From positions 702,448-766,447 of the forward strand of contig NZ_WJXZ01000014.1 in NCBI RefSeq assembly GCF_009668025.1: a stretch of DNA of 64,000 bases, in the 5' to 3' direction. Below, in pieces: positions 16,502 through 26,257 of this stretch (its first letter is position 1; each line of letters begins with the position of its first letter). A program made the translations under genes and the position numbers. The DNA comes from Larkinella terrae. Lineage in GTDB: Bacteria; Bacteroidota; Bacteroidia; Cytophagales; Spirosomataceae. The notes beneath the pieces were generated by a model. The model was not told the origin of the DNA. It saw nothing but the letters and a program-made list of their open reading frames with translations, and ran no database searches.

Positions 16502-18889
16502 CTATTCAAGAACTAACTCTTTTTTCAGCAACGAGTTTGGATAATTCGTAAGCCAGAGGGCCGGTTGAAGCTCGGTTAACGTGTCATCAGTTGAATACAA
16601 GGTTACCGTTAACGGCTTGGTTAACAGGCGGTTTTTAACAGGGAAATAAAAAGTTACGTTGCCATCGATCGTATCGACATGTTCCCAGTTATTGTACGGA
16701 AACGACGGACTCCGATCGGTAGGAGCGAGCCATTCATTCCCAGCACGAACGGCGGCAAATAAGCTTTCAGTTTTGTAGTTTCCCGGAACAGCCAGGGCCA
16801 GATAACTGCCCGAATCGGCCTCGGCGATTGAAAACGAATGCGCCCAGGCCAGCTTTGCTTCTTTCTCCTTTTCGAACAGATTACTGGCTTTCCACGAGCT
16901 TGCGGGCAGTTTCCGGTTTTGGTAAAACCCTTCCATTTCCCGAACCGACAACGGGGCATTGGCCATTTTTATATACCGAAACGGGCCACCCTTCGGAACC
17001 GCTACGTGCAAATCAGTTCTGGTTCGCTTCGTCGTTGCCGACTGCCACCGAACCAGATCATTGGAAAAAGCCACGGAACCGGGCTGGTAATCAGCGGGAA
17101 CCTGACGGAGAACGAGCTGGTCGATGCGCGTCGGCAGTTGCAAATCGATTCGCAGAGCGCCGGGCGGAATGACGCCTTTCGTATAGGTACTGGCGTAGGC
17201 GTTAAAGGCCGTACCGGTATCACCATCAAAGGCGTACCGATCCCATGAGCCGGTTTGAACAAACGTCGGATCGTTGAAAAAAGCGTCGCGGGCGGCCTGA
17301 ACTTCCGGGTACCGGGTTTTCCCGGCGCGCACCAGACTGCGCACTTCCAGCGCATTGTTGTCGTTGGCAAAACACATCGTTTCATACACCAGCCGGTAGT
17401 TTGATGGTCGCGAAATGGGCAAAAGTGTGCCGATTTTTCGGTGCGTGGCCTCCTGCTGCTGCTTTCCGGGAAACGATACCTTTATTTCGGAAACAGCAGC
17501 GTCAACCGGTTTTCCGTCTAACCTGGCCTTCGTGAATGGCCGGTTTCCGGTTTTAATCCGGACCGTATGCGTCGTCCCTGGTTTCCCGAGAAGCTGCACC
17601 ACCAACGGTTTTTTCGGCTGGTCCTGGATGATTTTGTAATCGATTCCCGTGATCGAAAAATCAGAGTCCTCGGCGGTGACCATAAACAACGCCGAGCGAA
17701 ACGGCTGGACCTCGACGGGGACCGGTTTTCCATACTCAAAAACACCAATAACCTGTTCGGTCGGGTGAATCTGTTTGACGGTGAAACGCGGGGCCGATCC
17801 CAAACCGATGGAACTGTCACACTGGAGAGTACGCACTTCGCTGGTCCAGCCCAGATTCCGCAAGGTGATAAACCGGGTGGTGGCGTTTCCGCGCGAAACC
17901 GCCTTGTAACCGTAGTTCGTTTCGGGCAGCGCAATGGCCTCCGTCAGAACAGATCGGTATTGCCGGTGGAGGTTGTAAATGCGCGCCAGGGTCGGAAATT
18001 CGTCGTCGCGCAGCAGCCACGGATTGCCGTAAATCTCGGGTGCCAGGATCAGGCTGCGGTTAAACGCTTGTAGAATCAGGTCGTCTTCCCAGAAATCCAG
18101 CGCCGACGAAAGGCAAATGCCGTGGTCTTCGGTCAGGCGCAGCAGATTGGGCGGATAGCCCCGTTTCATGTTTCCCTGCCGGTGGTGAATGGCCGTTGCA
18201 TCGTTGAAATTATTGACGTCGATGTAGGTTTCCTTGCCTTCCCACAGAAAGGTCGTGGTGTATTTTTTAGCCTCCTCGCTCAGCGAAATGCGGTGATTCA
18301 GTACGATCAGATCGGGCGAAAACTGCCGGGCGCGTTGCATCGCCTGCATGAAATACGGTTCTTTTTCGGGTCGCAAATCACTGCAACAGGCGTCCATTTT
18401 GAAAATTTTGAGCCGGTAATCCCGGCAAAGATTGGCCAGCAAATCCACGCGCTGCTGCGCTTCTTCCGGCGTATTGCCGTACCCGTCCGGACCAATCCAC
18501 AAGCCCAGGCGCGTGCCGATGCTGTCGGCGCGTTGGGCAATGGTGTTGAACCCGTTGGGGTACGCTTTTCGGAACCAGGGCGAGTTGAGGGTGCCGTGAG
18601 CCATTTCTTTCGGCGTCGAGGAGCAGTTTGGCCCGTTGTCGAACACCCCGGCATCCAGCAGAAAGACGTCGAGTTGCATGCCGTACTGCCGTTTCATCCA
18701 GCCGAAGAAGTCGAGATTTTTCAGCGTTTTCTGCTCGTTGGAGCCGTTCCAGTTCCGGTTGATCCAATCGAAATACATCGCCATCGAGGGCGTTTTTTCA
18801 TCGGCTCCGGGATAAACGGTTTTGGCGGTCTGGGCGTAAGCGGTGGTCAGCGTAAAAAAAGCAAACAGAAAGGAAATCAGACGGATCAT
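16502..18889 (-). CDS. Secreted clan GH-D-like glycoside hydrolase with C-terminal F5/8-type domain
   Basis: A signal peptide (MIRLISFLFAFFTLTTAYAQ) is followed by a TIM-barrel of about residues 30-360. It has LDVFLLDAGVFDNG, GLWIGPDGYGN and LKIFKMDACCSD; the aspartate of KMDACC occupies the nucleophile position seen in alpha-galactosidase families GH27/GH36. A beta-sandwich follows. Near residues 540-660 is a discoidin-like segment (FDGDTGTAFNAYAS, LRIDLQLPTRIDQLVLRQVP). The final part is beta-rich. It begins 11 bases after the upstream GH97 gene ends, so both are in one operon with the SusC/SusD pair. Family assignment is by motif and fold pattern only; it may be an uncharted GH family. Confidence 0.75.
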   Translation of the reverse strand: MIRLISFLFAFFTLTTAYAQTAKTVYPGADEKTPSMAMYFDWINRNWNGSNEQKTLKNLDFFGWMKRQYGMQLDVFLLDAGVFDNGPNCSSTPKEMAHGTLNSPWFRKAYPNGFNTIAQRADSIGTRLGLWIGPDGYGNTPEEAQQRVDLLANLCRDYRLKIFKMDACCSDLRPEKEPYFMQAMQRARQFSPDLIVLNHRISLSEEAKKYTTTFLWEGKETYIDVNNFNDATAIHHRQGNMKRGYPPNLLRLTEDHGICLSSALDFWEDDLILQAFNRSLILAPEIYGNPWLLRDDEFPTLARIYNLHRQYRSVLTEAIALPETNYGYKAVSRGNATTRFITLRNLGWTSEVRTLQCDSSIGLGSAPRFTVKQIHPTEQVIGVFEYGKPVPVEVQPFRSALFMVTAEDSDFSITGIDYKIIQDQPKKPLVVQLLGKPGTTHTVRIKTGNRPFTKARLDGKPVDAAVSEIKVSFPGKQQQEATHRKIGTLLPISRPSNYRLVYETMCFANDNNALEVRSLVRAGKTRYPEVQAARDAFFNDPTFVQTGSWDRYAFDGDTGTAFNAYASTYTKGVIPPGALRIDLQLPTRIDQLVLRQVPADYQPGSVAFSNDLVRWQSATTKRTRTDLHVAVPKGGPFRYIKMANAPLSVREMEGFYQNRKLPASSWKASNLFEKEKEAKLAWAHSFSIAEADSGSYLALAVPGNYKTESLFAAVRAGNEWLAPTDRSPSFPYNNWEHVDTIDGNVTFYFPVKNRLLTKPLTVTLYSTDDTLTELQPALWLTNYPNSLLKKELVLE

Positions 18890-18900
18890 GTTGAATGGGC

Positions 18901-20898
18901 TTATTTCTTTCGCAATCGGACGACGTAACCGCCCCCCGGTGCCAGGTGCATGGGCAGGGTAGTGGTTCGGGTCACAGTTTGGGTATGTAGTTTATAATCA
19001 GCCGCGTAGCGGTCGGCATTGACGCCGTCTTCGCAGATGGCAGCTTCGTAAGTTCCCTCACTCAGAAAATCAAGCGGAAGCGTTAGGTCGCGGGCCGTCG
19101 AGTCGGTCATGGCACCCACAAACCAGTCGTTGTTTTTCTGGCGGGCGGTCACGAGGTAGTCGCCCACGCGGGCGTCGAGGATGCGGGTGGTGTCCCAGGT
19201 CGTTGGAATGCTGCCCATCAGCTCCATAAAAGCCGGTTCGGTCAGGCCCTGCGACGGATTCCCGGAAAAAAACTGAATCGGACTCTCGTAGACGACAAAC
19301 ATTGCGAGTTGCTGGCAGCGCGTGGTCATCGACATCACATTCTCGCCGATGGGCCGGAAGGTTTTGGGTGTGGCGTTGTTGAGCAAACCCGGTTCGTAAT
19401 CCAGCGGGCCACTCAGCATCCGAATAAAGGGCAGCAACAGGTTGTGGTCGGGCGACGGTTTGTCGCTCCAGATGTTGAATTCCGAACCCAACACCGCTTC
19501 GCGGGCCACGGCGTGCGGGTAGGTGCGGTTAAAACCGGCCGGTTTGTAAGCGCCGTGAAACATAAGCATGAGCTTGTGCCGGGCACAGGCTTCGGCGATT
19601 TTCTGGAACAGGCGAACGGTTTTCTGATCGTCGCGGTCGAAGAAATCCGTCATGATAAAATCCACACCCCAGCGGTTGAACTGCTCCAGTGCGGGTTCGA
19701 GCTGGCGCTCAAGCGTCATGCCGAGCGTCCACATGCTGACGCCGATGCCCTGCTTTCGGGCGTGGGCCATGATGGCGTTCATGTCGATTTCCGGCCGGAT
19801 CTTGAACAGATCCTGTGTGTCGCTCCAGCCCGCGTCCATCATAATTCGCTCGAAACCAAACCGTTTCGCAAAGTCGATGTAGAACTTGTACGTCTCGGTA
19901 TTAATGCCGCTCCTGAACGGTACGTTAAACAGATTCGAGGAAATAATCCACTCGTCGGTGGCTTTTCCCGGCTTCACCCATGACACATCGGCCACGCGCG
20001 AAGGCGACGCCAGCCGGTACACCAGGTCGTTGCCGGGTAAATCCTTGTCATTCGGAGCGACGATCAGCACGCGCCAGGGAAACCGGCGCGTTCCGGCGGT
20101 TTTGGCGATAAAATCGGCCCGGCGGGTGACGTACTTTTGGGAATATTCGCCCCCCGCGACGGCTTCTTCGAGCGGATACGGTGCCCATTCACCCTGGACG
20201 GCTTTGGACCCGGTTCCGGTCAGAAACATTCCCGGATACTCTTCCAGATCGGATTCGGTAATTGCAATCTTGGGCGCGGTCGTCGGTGCCAGCAAAACCG
20301 GCGTAAAGAACAGGTTCCGGCTGCTCAGGCTGTCCAGAGGTTTAAAGCTGTACACTTCCTCGAAACTGGTGTGGTACCGATCCTGATCCGGCCGTTTGAC
20401 CACTTCCGGAAAATACAGCCGGTGGTTTTCGGGAAATTGAAACCGGGCGGTTTCGTTTTTGACGGTAATGCTGTCCCGAAAGGCCGTGCCGATCCGGTAG
20501 GCCACGCCGTCGTTATACGCCCGGAAAATCAGGCTGAACGAATTGCGGAGATCAACCGTAAGTTCCTGATACACATCCGGGATAACCTTCCGTTTTTCCG
20601 GAACGGGCGAAACAATTTGCCCCCGGTTCTGCCGGGTTGTAAACCGGGGTTTCGCGTAGCGGGCGGACAGTTTTTTGCCATCCTGCAAAACCAGGTCGAT
20701 TTCAGACGGCGCGACGATCAGCCGGTTTTGGTAAAAAACCTGGTACGTAATGGTCGGCCCGACGCTGACTGAAACCGCTACGTTCTGGTCGGGGGAACGA
20801 AGCTCCCGGGTGAGAGCGGTTTGCGCTATGCCCGGCAGGAAACTCAGCAAACCGAAAAAGCCAGCCAGAAACCGCAGAAAACTAGTAGATGACTTCAT
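18901..20898 (-). CDS. Glycoside hydrolase family 97 (alpha-glucosidase/alpha-galactosidase type)
   Basis: After a signal peptide ending GIAQ comes the N-terminal beta-supersandwich with the family opening LTRELRSPDQNVAVSVSV. The catalytic barrel shows RIMMDAGWSD, FIMTDFFDRDDQK and MFHGAYKPAGFNRTYP...REAVLGSEF, all GH97 hallmarks. The aspartate in TDFFDRDD suggests the retaining (galactosidase-like, BT1871-type) branch rather than inverting SusB, but this needs alignment. 665 residues is normal. The protein would act in the periplasm on oligosaccharides delivered by the SusC encoded upstream in the same transcript. Confidence 0.93.
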   Translation of the reverse strand: MKSSTSFLRFLAGFFGLLSFLPGIAQTALTRELRSPDQNVAVSVSVGPTITYQVFYQNRLIVAPSEIDLVLQDGKKLSARYAKPRFTTRQNRGQIVSPVPEKRKVIPDVYQELTVDLRNSFSLIFRAYNDGVAYRIGTAFRDSITVKNETARFQFPENHRLYFPEVVKRPDQDRYHTSFEEVYSFKPLDSLSSRNLFFTPVLLAPTTAPKIAITESDLEEYPGMFLTGTGSKAVQGEWAPYPLEEAVAGGEYSQKYVTRRADFIAKTAGTRRFPWRVLIVAPNDKDLPGNDLVYRLASPSRVADVSWVKPGKATDEWIISSNLFNVPFRSGINTETYKFYIDFAKRFGFERIMMDAGWSDTQDLFKIRPEIDMNAIMAHARKQGIGVSMWTLGMTLERQLEPALEQFNRWGVDFIMTDFFDRDDQKTVRLFQKIAEACARHKLMLMFHGAYKPAGFNRTYPHAVAREAVLGSEFNIWSDKPSPDHNLLLPFIRMLSGPLDYEPGLLNNATPKTFRPIGENVMSMTTRCQQLAMFVVYESPIQFFSGNPSQGLTEPAFMELMGSIPTTWDTTRILDARVGDYLVTARQKNNDWFVGAMTDSTARDLTLPLDFLSEGTYEAAICEDGVNADRYAADYKLHTQTVTRTTTLPMHLAPGGGYVVRLRKK

Positions 20899-20915
20899 TC
20901 AAGCATTGGATAAAA

Positions 20916-20985
20916 AGCCCCTAAATCCCCTAAAGGGGACTTGAAACAAATTGTACTGAAGTCCCCTTTAGGGGATTTAGGGGCT
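20916..20985. repeat. 26-bp perfect inverted repeat, dispersed palindromic element copy 1
   Basis: The arms at 20916-20941 and 20960-20985 are exact reverse complements with an 18-nt spacer. The right-arm 26-mer occurs again unchanged at 27543-27568. The element lies between the SusD and GH97 genes of the PUL, where it would form a stable RNA stem and could protect or split the transcript. Confidence 0.9.
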
Positions 20986-21023
20986 AATCTCTAACGTTCA
21001 AAGGCAATTTTAAGCCTAATTGA

Positions 21024-22523
21024 TCAATAGCCGGGATTCTGCGCCGACACCCCGCCCGTACCCAGTGCCGTGTTCCGGTCGATTTCGGATTGGGGAATCG
21101 GCAACAAAGCGTGTTTATTCCCCTGGAAGTACGGGATCGGTTCTCCGCCTAGCAGCGCCAGTTTGCCAGCTGCCCGCCAGCGCAGCAGGTCGCGGTTCCG
21201 AACCTGCTCCCCGGCGAGTTCGACCCGCTTTTCGTGCATGACGGCTTTCAGAATTTCGTCCTTCGTGTTGCAGGGGTATTTGGCGTTGGGATACGTCGGC
21301 AAACCGGCGGTTTTGAGTTCGGGGCGGTTTCGGATGTCGTTCAGTCGGGCGATGGCGGCCTGGGCGGTTCCGGCTTCGTTTTCGCACTCGGCCAGCATCA
21401 GCAGCACTTCGGCGTACCGAATCCGGCGGTTGATGGCGCTGGTGACGTTACCGGGCGTCGGATTCTTGTAACTCAAGGTGTATTTTTTCCAGGATTCCTG
21501 CGTCATCACACCTCCGGCCCACTTGTCACCGACTTCGTAAATCGTCGTTTTTTTGCGCGGATCGCCGGTTTCAAATTCGTTTTTCAGCCCCGGCGACGGC
21601 AGCACAATCCCGTTGCCAGTGTTCATGTCGTACTGCCGGGTTCCGTTGGTCGATTCGCGGTACTGGCCCTGGGCGTAGTCGTCGCCTTCGTCTTCAGCGG
21701 CTGAGGGCGAGGGCGCAAACACGTACTCGAAAACCGACTCCTTGTTGAATTCGGTTTCCTCCTGAAAGTTCTCCGTGCTGGTCGGCGAGAGCGCGTACAA
21801 ACCCGAATTCCGGACTTTTTCGAGGGCGGTTTTGGCGTTGGCGTAATCGTTTAGTTGCATATACACCCGGCCCAGCAGCGTGTTGGCGGCCCCGCTGGTG
21901 GCGCGTCCGTTGTCGGCGGCTTCGTAGGTCGGGGGCAGGGCGGCTGCCGCGTCTTTCAGATCCTGAATGGCGGCTTCATAAACGGCTTTCTGCGTCGAAC
22001 GGGGCACAAAACCGCCGAAATCCGTGACCGGTTTCGTAATCAACGGAACACCACCCCACAGGCTGGCCAGTTCAAAATACGCCAATCCCCGCAGGAACCT
22101 GGCTTCGGCCACCACCCGGTTTCGAAGCTGGCCCGACGGATCATCCGGGTCGCTGGTCACGGTGTTGTTAATGACCACGTTGCAGCGGTGAATCACAATG
22201 TAAAAGCCTTTCCAGACCCGTTCGGTGTAGGAATTGTTGACGCCCAGTGTCCCGCGCAGAATTTCGCCCCGGTCGTCAGCCAGCGTCGTGCCCACAAAAT
22301 CATCCGAGCGCAAATCGTGCAGCCAGATGTAGGCGTTGCCGACCAGGTAGCTGCCGTTGAGTGTCGTGTAAGCCGCATTGACGCCCTTGAGCAGTTCGGC
22401 ACTGGTTTTGAAATACGTTTCGGCCGTGACGGCGTTCGGATTAACTGTGTCCAGGCTATTTTCGCAACTGCTCAGCCCGGTCAAAAAGCCAATCAGTCCG
22501 ATGAGTAGCATATGTTTTTTCAT
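21024..22523 (-). CDS. SusD/RagB family surface lipoprotein (ECF-regulated PUL)
   Basis: The N-terminus is a lipoprotein signal (LIGFLTGLSSCENSLDTVNP). The RagB/SusD domain contains TAETYFKTSAELLKGVNAAY, RNRVVAEARFLRGLAYFELASLWGGVPL and the conserved C-terminal VMHEKRVELAGEQVRNRDLLRW, which lines the glycan-facing region in the family. 499 residues is normal. It starts 24 bases after the SusC stop and partners with that transporter at the outer membrane. The end (IPQSEIDRNTALGTGGVSAQNPGY) is the usual SusD terminal motif, so the protein is intact. Confidence 0.95.
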   Translation of the reverse strand: MKKHMLLIGLIGFLTGLSSCENSLDTVNPNAVTAETYFKTSAELLKGVNAAYTTLNGSYLVGNAYIWLHDLRSDDFVGTTLADDRGEILRGTLGVNNSYTERVWKGFYIVIHRCNVVINNTVTSDPDDPSGQLRNRVVAEARFLRGLAYFELASLWGGVPLITKPVTDFGGFVPRSTQKAVYEAAIQDLKDAAAALPPTYEAADNGRATSGAANTLLGRVYMQLNDYANAKTALEKVRNSGLYALSPTSTENFQEETEFNKESVFEYVFAPSPSAAEDEGDDYAQGQYRESTNGTRQYDMNTGNGIVLPSPGLKNEFETGDPRKKTTIYEVGDKWAGGVMTQESWKKYTLSYKNPTPGNVTSAINRRIRYAEVLLMLAECENEAGTAQAAIARLNDIRNRPELKTAGLPTYPNAKYPCNTKDEILKAVMHEKRVELAGEQVRNRDLLRWRAAGKLALLGGEPIPYFQGNKHALLPIPQSEIDRNTALGTGGVSAQNPGY

Positions 22524-22547
22524 GGCAATGTTGTCTTTTTCAACGCG

Positions 22548-25500
22548 TTAAAAACCAATTTGCAAACCCAGGGAGAACGAGCGCGCGGCCGGATATTGTC
22601 CGTAGTCGATGCCGTTGGTCAGGTTGCCCGCGCCCCGGTTACTGCCAATTTTCATCCCGATTTCCGGGTCGTAGCCCAACGTGTAGCCGGTGAAGGTCAG
22701 CAGGTTCTGGGAGGCTACATAAATCCGAAATCTGGCAATTGCGCCGTTCGTTTTGGCGGCCAGCACGTCCGCCGGTAATTCGTAACCGATGTTGATGTTT
22801 TTCAGGCGCAGGTACGATGCATCCTGCAGCCAGCGGGCCGACACCCGCGAGTTGTCGTTCGGGTCGCTCCATTTGATGCGCGGGTTGGTGGTGCTTGGGT
22901 TCTCCTTGGTCCAGGCGTTTTCGTAGGCCGACAAACTGCCGCCCAACGGCCAGCGGAACGCTCCGGCGTACACGCCAATGCCGCTGTAAATGTCACCGCC
23001 CTGCACACCCTGAAACAGGATCGACAAATCGAAATGCTTGTAGGAAGCCGTCAGGTTTGCTCCGTACGTAAAATTGGGCAGGAACGAACCGATCACCTTG
23101 CGGTCTTTGTCGTCCACAAAACCGTCGCCGTTCAGGTCGCGAAACCGGACGTCGCCGGGTGCCGTGGCCTGATTCTGGTAGTAGGCCGTCGCATTGCCGG
23201 TTTTGGTGCGGGCGGCTGCATTGTCGGCATCGACCTCGGCCTGCGTCTGGTAAATCCGGTCGAAATCCCAGCCGTAGAACGACTGGATCGGGTCGCCCGC
23301 AACGGTTCGGGTGACGGGAACGCCCCAACTGGAAAAGTAATTGCCATCCCCGCCGAAAATGGCCCCGCTCGGCGAATCCAGCCGCAGGACTTTGTTTCGA
23401 ACCCGACTAATATTTCCGCTGATGCCCCAGCTGAAATCGCGTTTGCGGGGTGCGCGGTAACCGAGTTGCAGCTCCCAGCCTTTGTTCTGCATTTTGCCGA
23501 TGTTCACGTCCCTAAACTGCACGTAGCCGAACGAGGGCGGGGTGGGGGCTTTCAGAATCAGGTTGTCGGTCACCCGGTCGAAATACTCGGCGGTCAGCGA
23601 AACTGTGTTGTTGAACAGACTGGCATCCAGCCCGACGTTAAACTGGTTGGTTTTTTCCCATTCCAGGTTTTGGTTAGCGAGTTTGTTGTAAAAAGCCGTG
23701 TTAACAACCGGGTTGTTGTTGAACGGATACGACGAATTGTAGATCAGCGATTGCCAGGGATAATTGCTCAATGCCGACGGATTCAGGCCCGTAACGCCGT
23801 AGCTGGCCCGTAGTTTCAGGTCCGAGAAAACCGCTAACTTCTGGAAAAACGGCTCATCGCCCACGTTCCAGCCGATGGAAGCCGCCGGGAAGTTGGCGTA
23901 TTTGTTGCCCGGTGCCCAGACGGACGAACCGTCGCGCCGGATACTGGCGTTCAGAATGTACCTGCCTTTGTACGCGTACCCGACCCGGGCGACGTACGAC
24001 AGCAACCGGTTTTCCTCGATGGTGTTCAGCGCGCTGACATTCGTAGCTCCGTTGAGTGTTTTGATGGCCGGATTCGACTGCTTGCCGGTCATCAGTTCCG
24101 TGCGAATGTTGGTATTTTGGCCTTCAAAAACGACGACCGCGTTCAGGTGATGGGCGTTGGCGAATGTTTTGTCGAAGGTGAGTTGCTCCGAAAACAGGAG
24201 GGACGAATACGCGTTCCGGTTGTTGGTGATGCTGGAAAGTCCATCGTTCGTTTTGAGAATATTCTGGCCGTCGTTGACCGTATAACTCTGATCGATCCCG
24301 TCTTCCAGCCCGTTGGCGTAATCCACCCCGAACGTACTCCGGAATTTCAGCGACTCCAGGAGTTTCACATCCAGAAAAGCGCTGCCCAGAATTTTGACGG
24401 TTTTTCGCTTGAAAACGATGTTTTCGATGTCGGCAATCAGGTTCGGAAACGGGTGTCCGTCAATGGCATCGCCCCCGGCTTTGATCCAGATGCCGGTGTT
24501 GGGGTCTTTGACGGGCAGGTGGGGCAGCGCGAATTGCAGCAGCGAAAGGGGCGTGCCCTGATCGCCGGTCTGGCCGTCGGCGTTGTTGTAAAGCTGATTC
24601 GTGTAGGCCACCAGCAGATTTTGCCCGAACGTAAACCGGGAGCCCAGGTCGTGCGTCGAATTGACCCGGAAGTTATACCGCTCAAAACCAACACCTTTCA
24701 CAATGCCGTCCTGCTTCATGTAACCCGCCGAACTGTAAAACGTCGAGGTTTTGCTCCCACCCGAAACCGACACGTTGTTGTTTGTCAGAAAACCGGTTTT
24801 GAAGTACAAATCCTGCCAGTCGGTGTTGGTCTGGCCGTAGGTTTGCGTGGCGCCCGGATACGGCAATTTGTTCATTTCGGTGGGCGTGTACCGGCTTGGC
24901 CGGGCGGACGCGTTTTCGGCATTATCGCCCGAATACATGCTGTCCATGAAGCGGTTACGCTGCGCAGTGTTCATCGGATCGAGCAGCCGCCAGGCCGATT
25001 CCACGCCCGCGTACGAATCGAGGTTGACCCGGAGTTTGCTGTCTTTCTGGCCTTTTTTAGTTGTCAGCAGAATCACGCCGTTGGTGGCGCGTGACCCGTA
25101 AATGGCGGCCGCACTGGCGTCTTTCAACACTTCCACCGACTCGACATCCTTGTTATCAAAGCTCGCCAGATTGGTGGTCGGAAAACCGTCGACCACGTAC
25201 AGCGGATCGGTCGAAAAACTCACCGAACTAACCCCCCGGATGCGGATGTTGGGGGCCGTTCCCGGCGAACTGACGTTGGTGACGGTTAGGCCCGGCACGC
25301 GGCCCTGCAACGCCTGCCCGACTTCGGCCACCGGCAGTTCGTTCAATTCTTTGGTGTTGACTTTGGATATGGCGCTCGTCAGTTCCCGCTTCGTCTGGGT
25401 TCCGTACCCGACCACCACCACTTCGTTCAACGAGCGCAAACCGGGCGTCAACTGAACCGTCACCGTGGTTTGATTCCCTACCAGAACTTCCTTGGTTTCG

Positions 25501-26078
25501 TAGCCCAGAAACGAGAAAACCAGCGTGGCTGATGCGTTCGGAACCGAAATTCGGAACTGGCCGCTGGCGTCCGTCACCGTGCCCTGCGTGGTGTTTTTCA
25601 CCAGCACGCTAACGCCCGGCAAACCGTCGCCTTTTTCGTCGGATACTTTTCCAGTCACGGTATTTTCCGTCGGTTTGATTTCCCGGGGGGCGGTATTGTC
25701 CGGCAAAAAAACGGTTTCGATGCGATCCAGGATAATCTGGCGGCCCGACAGTTCGTATTTGATCCGCAGGGGCCGGAACAGTTTGTCCAGCGTTTCCTGC
25801 ATGGTGCTGTTCGTGACGTTCAGCGAAACCGGCTGGTTGACGTCGATCACCCGCGAACTGTAGACGAATCTAACGGTCGTCTTCTTTTCCAGCAGTTGCA
25901 GGACGTCCTTAAACTTCCGGTCAACAATTTTCAGGCTTACGACCTGATCCAGCACGTTCTGAGCCCGGATGATGTGGGCCGAAGCGAGGTTGATGCACAG
26001 CCCCAGCAGGAGGAGTTGGTACAGGGTTAGTTTGAGCATTTTGATACACCAATGCTGAAATTGTAGTTTCTTCTTCAT
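22548..26078 (-). CDS. SusC/RagA TonB-dependent transporter with STN signalling domain
   Basis: The ATG at 26078 yields MKKKLQFQHWCIKMLKLT and a signal peptide. The open frame reaches 26198, but that extension is charged and crosses a hairpin. The mature N-terminus has an STN domain (RKFKDVLQLLEKKTTVRFVY...LRIKYELSGRQIILDR), used to contact FecR-type anti-sigma factors. It is followed by a carboxypeptidase-like domain (GKVSDEKGDGLPGVSVLV), the plug (ALQGRVPGLTVTN, STDPLYVVDGFP, AAIYGSRATNGVILLTTK) and the barrel. About 1176 residues remain. Substrate import and sensing are therefore combined. The FecR and ECF sigma genes lie just upstream in the same direction, matching trans-envelope induction of PULs. 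Confidence 0.95.
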   Translation of the reverse strand: MKKKLQFQHWCIKMLKLTLYQLLLLGLCINLASAHIIRAQNVLDQVVSLKIVDRKFKDVLQLLEKKTTVRFVYSSRVIDVNQPVSLNVTNSTMQETLDKLFRPLRIKYELSGRQIILDRIETVFLPDNTAPREIKPTENTVTGKVSDEKGDGLPGVSVLVKNTTQGTVTDASGQFRISVPNASATLVFSFLGYETKEVLVGNQTTVTVQLTPGLRSLNEVVVVGYGTQTKRELTSAISKVNTKELNELPVAEVGQALQGRVPGLTVTNVSSPGTAPNIRIRGVSSVSFSTDPLYVVDGFPTTNLASFDNKDVESVEVLKDASAAAIYGSRATNGVILLTTKKGQKDSKLRVNLDSYAGVESAWRLLDPMNTAQRNRFMDSMYSGDNAENASARPSRYTPTEMNKLPYPGATQTYGQTNTDWQDLYFKTGFLTNNNVSVSGGSKTSTFYSSAGYMKQDGIVKGVGFERYNFRVNSTHDLGSRFTFGQNLLVAYTNQLYNNADGQTGDQGTPLSLLQFALPHLPVKDPNTGIWIKAGGDAIDGHPFPNLIADIENIVFKRKTVKILGSAFLDVKLLESLKFRSTFGVDYANGLEDGIDQSYTVNDGQNILKTNDGLSSITNNRNAYSSLLFSEQLTFDKTFANAHHLNAVVVFEGQNTNIRTELMTGKQSNPAIKTLNGATNVSALNTIEENRLLSYVARVGYAYKGRYILNASIRRDGSSVWAPGNKYANFPAASIGWNVGDEPFFQKLAVFSDLKLRASYGVTGLNPSALSNYPWQSLIYNSSYPFNNNPVVNTAFYNKLANQNLEWEKTNQFNVGLDASLFNNTVSLTAEYFDRVTDNLILKAPTPPSFGYVQFRDVNIGKMQNKGWELQLGYRAPRKRDFSWGISGNISRVRNKVLRLDSPSGAIFGGDGNYFSSWGVPVTRTVAGDPIQSFYGWDFDRIYQTQAEVDADNAAARTKTGNATAYYQNQATAPGDVRFRDLNGDGFVDDKDRKVIGSFLPNFTYGANLTASYKHFDLSILFQGVQGGDIYSGIGVYAGAFRWPLGGSLSAYENAWTKENPSTTNPRIKWSDPNDNSRVSARWLQDASYLRLKNINIGYELPADVLAAKTNGAIARFRIYVASQNLLTFTGYTLGYDPEIGMKIGSNRGAGNLTNGIDYGQYPAARSFSLGLQIGF

Positions 26079-26154
26079 ACTTTTGATTGTTAAAATCTCG
26101 ACATTTTGACAATACAAATCCGACTCATCCGGCACGATGAGGAGGGATTGACCA

Positions 26155-26189
26155 GGGCGTTGAAACGGCACTTTCAACGCCCTTTTTTT
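26155..26189 (+). terminator. Perfect hairpin with + strand T tract inside the leader of a - strand SusC gene
   Basis: GGGCGTTGAAA (26155-26165) pairs with TTTCAACGCCC (26172-26182) around a 6-nt loop, followed on the + strand by seven T (26183-26189). It looks like an intrinsic terminator for + strand transcription, but all surrounding genes are on the - strand. In - strand RNA it is a leader hairpin with no U tract. Confidence 0.7.
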
Positions 26190-26257
26190 ATGCGGCACGC
26201 TAGTTCATACTGAAAATCTAGTTAAGGGTTTAGGAATGGTAACGATTTATAAATGAG

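Noticed and set aside
22548-26198. Longer SusC start at 26198
   Set aside because: The extension crosses a hairpin with T tract and lacks a signal peptide, while the ATG at 26078 gives one.
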